Below are positions 63,633 through 64,000 of a DNA stretch of 64,000 bases, in pieces (position 1 is the first letter of the stretch; every line of letters starts with the position of its first letter). The notes below the pieces were generated by a model that made no database searches, was not told the DNA's origin, and saw only the letters and a list, made by a program, of their open reading frames with translations. Source of the DNA: Symsagittifera roscoffensis (lineage: Eukaryota > Xenacoelomorpha > Acoela > Convolutidae); NCBI RefSeq assembly GCF_963678635.1, contig NC_087064.1, positions 33,146,369 to 33,210,368 of the forward strand, written 5' to 3'. The position numbers and the translations under genes were made by a program.

Positions 63633-64000
63633 GTACGAAATTGCCTGTGTGTCGATGTATACTTTTTGTTCCAAACTATGCCTTCGCGTGTTTTTATTCC
63701 ACACAAAATATGCTACTAAAAACCACGTCGTAAAAACCGACTTATGTAATATTCAAGCTCCTACAGTCGCAATTTAGATTCTAATAAAAGATTCAATTTT
63801 TTTGCGGTATCAAAAAAGTTAAATATTTTGGTTTTCAGAACAATTAGGCGCGAACATTCGATGCTTTTCCTTTTCACAGCTGCAGGCAATGTTGCCAGCG
63901 AGCAAACCAAATGATTGTTCATAGATAAATTGCCCTCGCACTATTAAAAAATTGTTTCATGTTGTAATTAGGATTTATTTGAAACTGTTCTACGAAGACA
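63633..64000. other. BLTP1 intron 11 (start)
   Basis: It follows a GTACGA donor. No further exon recognised before the window ends. Confidence 0.6.

Overview
The window is nuclear DNA of an animal, most likely a bilaterian invertebrate. The host genes have GT-AG introns and clear animal orthologues, the intergenic DNA is AT-rich, and there are many decayed non-LTR retrotransposons and tRNA-like short repeats. I cannot name the species. There is no prokaryotic gene layout, no CRISPR array, and no tRNA or rRNA gene that I would trust.

Layout. (1) 1-1819: 3' part of a broken LINE ending in a CA microsatellite. (2) 1834-10322: about 8.5 kb of plus-strand coding-like sequence. It reads as one giant intronless ORF (about 2,800 codons) cut by frameshifts and by all three stop codons. 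It has an SGNH/GDSL-hydrolase-like block near its start and otherwise no domain I recognise. (3) 11.2-16.7 kb: a duplicated repeat unit of about 1.1 kb, its second copy split by a minus-strand CR1/L2-like LINE with a PHD-finger ORF1. (4) 16898-26435: WDR13 in seven reconstructed exons (502 aa). Its 6.6-kb intron 4 holds an old LINE split by a GC-rich Jockey-like LINE flanked by a 14-bp target-site duplication. (5) 26673-32461: ATP23 in two exons. Its 5.1-kb intron holds a hAT-type MITE with an 8-bp target-site duplication, a tRNA-like composite repeat and a 1.2-kb tandem duplication. (6) 32.5-38.3 kb: mostly non-coding, with a degenerate tandem repeat and a minus-strand reverse transcriptase fossil. 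(7) 38342-39908: COX16-like gene and ASCC1, both single-exon, 160 bp apart. (8) 44222 to the window end: the N-terminal third of BLTP1 (KIAA1109/Tweek), eleven exons so far (1,655 codons), continuing past the edge. The EGR co-repressor gene nab lies on the minus strand inside its intron 4.

Host genes. WDR13 and nab are nuclear regulators. ATP23 and COX16 act in inner-mitochondrial-membrane assembly. ASCC1 belongs to a DNA-alkylation and ribosome-quality complex. BLTP1 is a giant bridge-like lipid-transfer protein at membrane contact sites. WDR13-ATP23 and COX16-ASCC1 are same-strand pairs only 237 and 160 bp apart in an otherwise gene-poor region, which resembles operon packing and would fit a lineage with spliced-leader trans-splicing (inference).

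The most unusual items are the giant decayed ORF, a perfect 84-bp inverted repeat ending 12 bp before BLTP1 exon 5, a dispersed repeat family with tRNA-like A/B boxes and a conserved GCGAAGC hairpin end, and a repeated donor-hairpin-U-tract module that resembles a spliced-leader RNA. Exon limits come from conceptual translation and splice consensus read by eye; protein identities come from remembered family features, not from a search.
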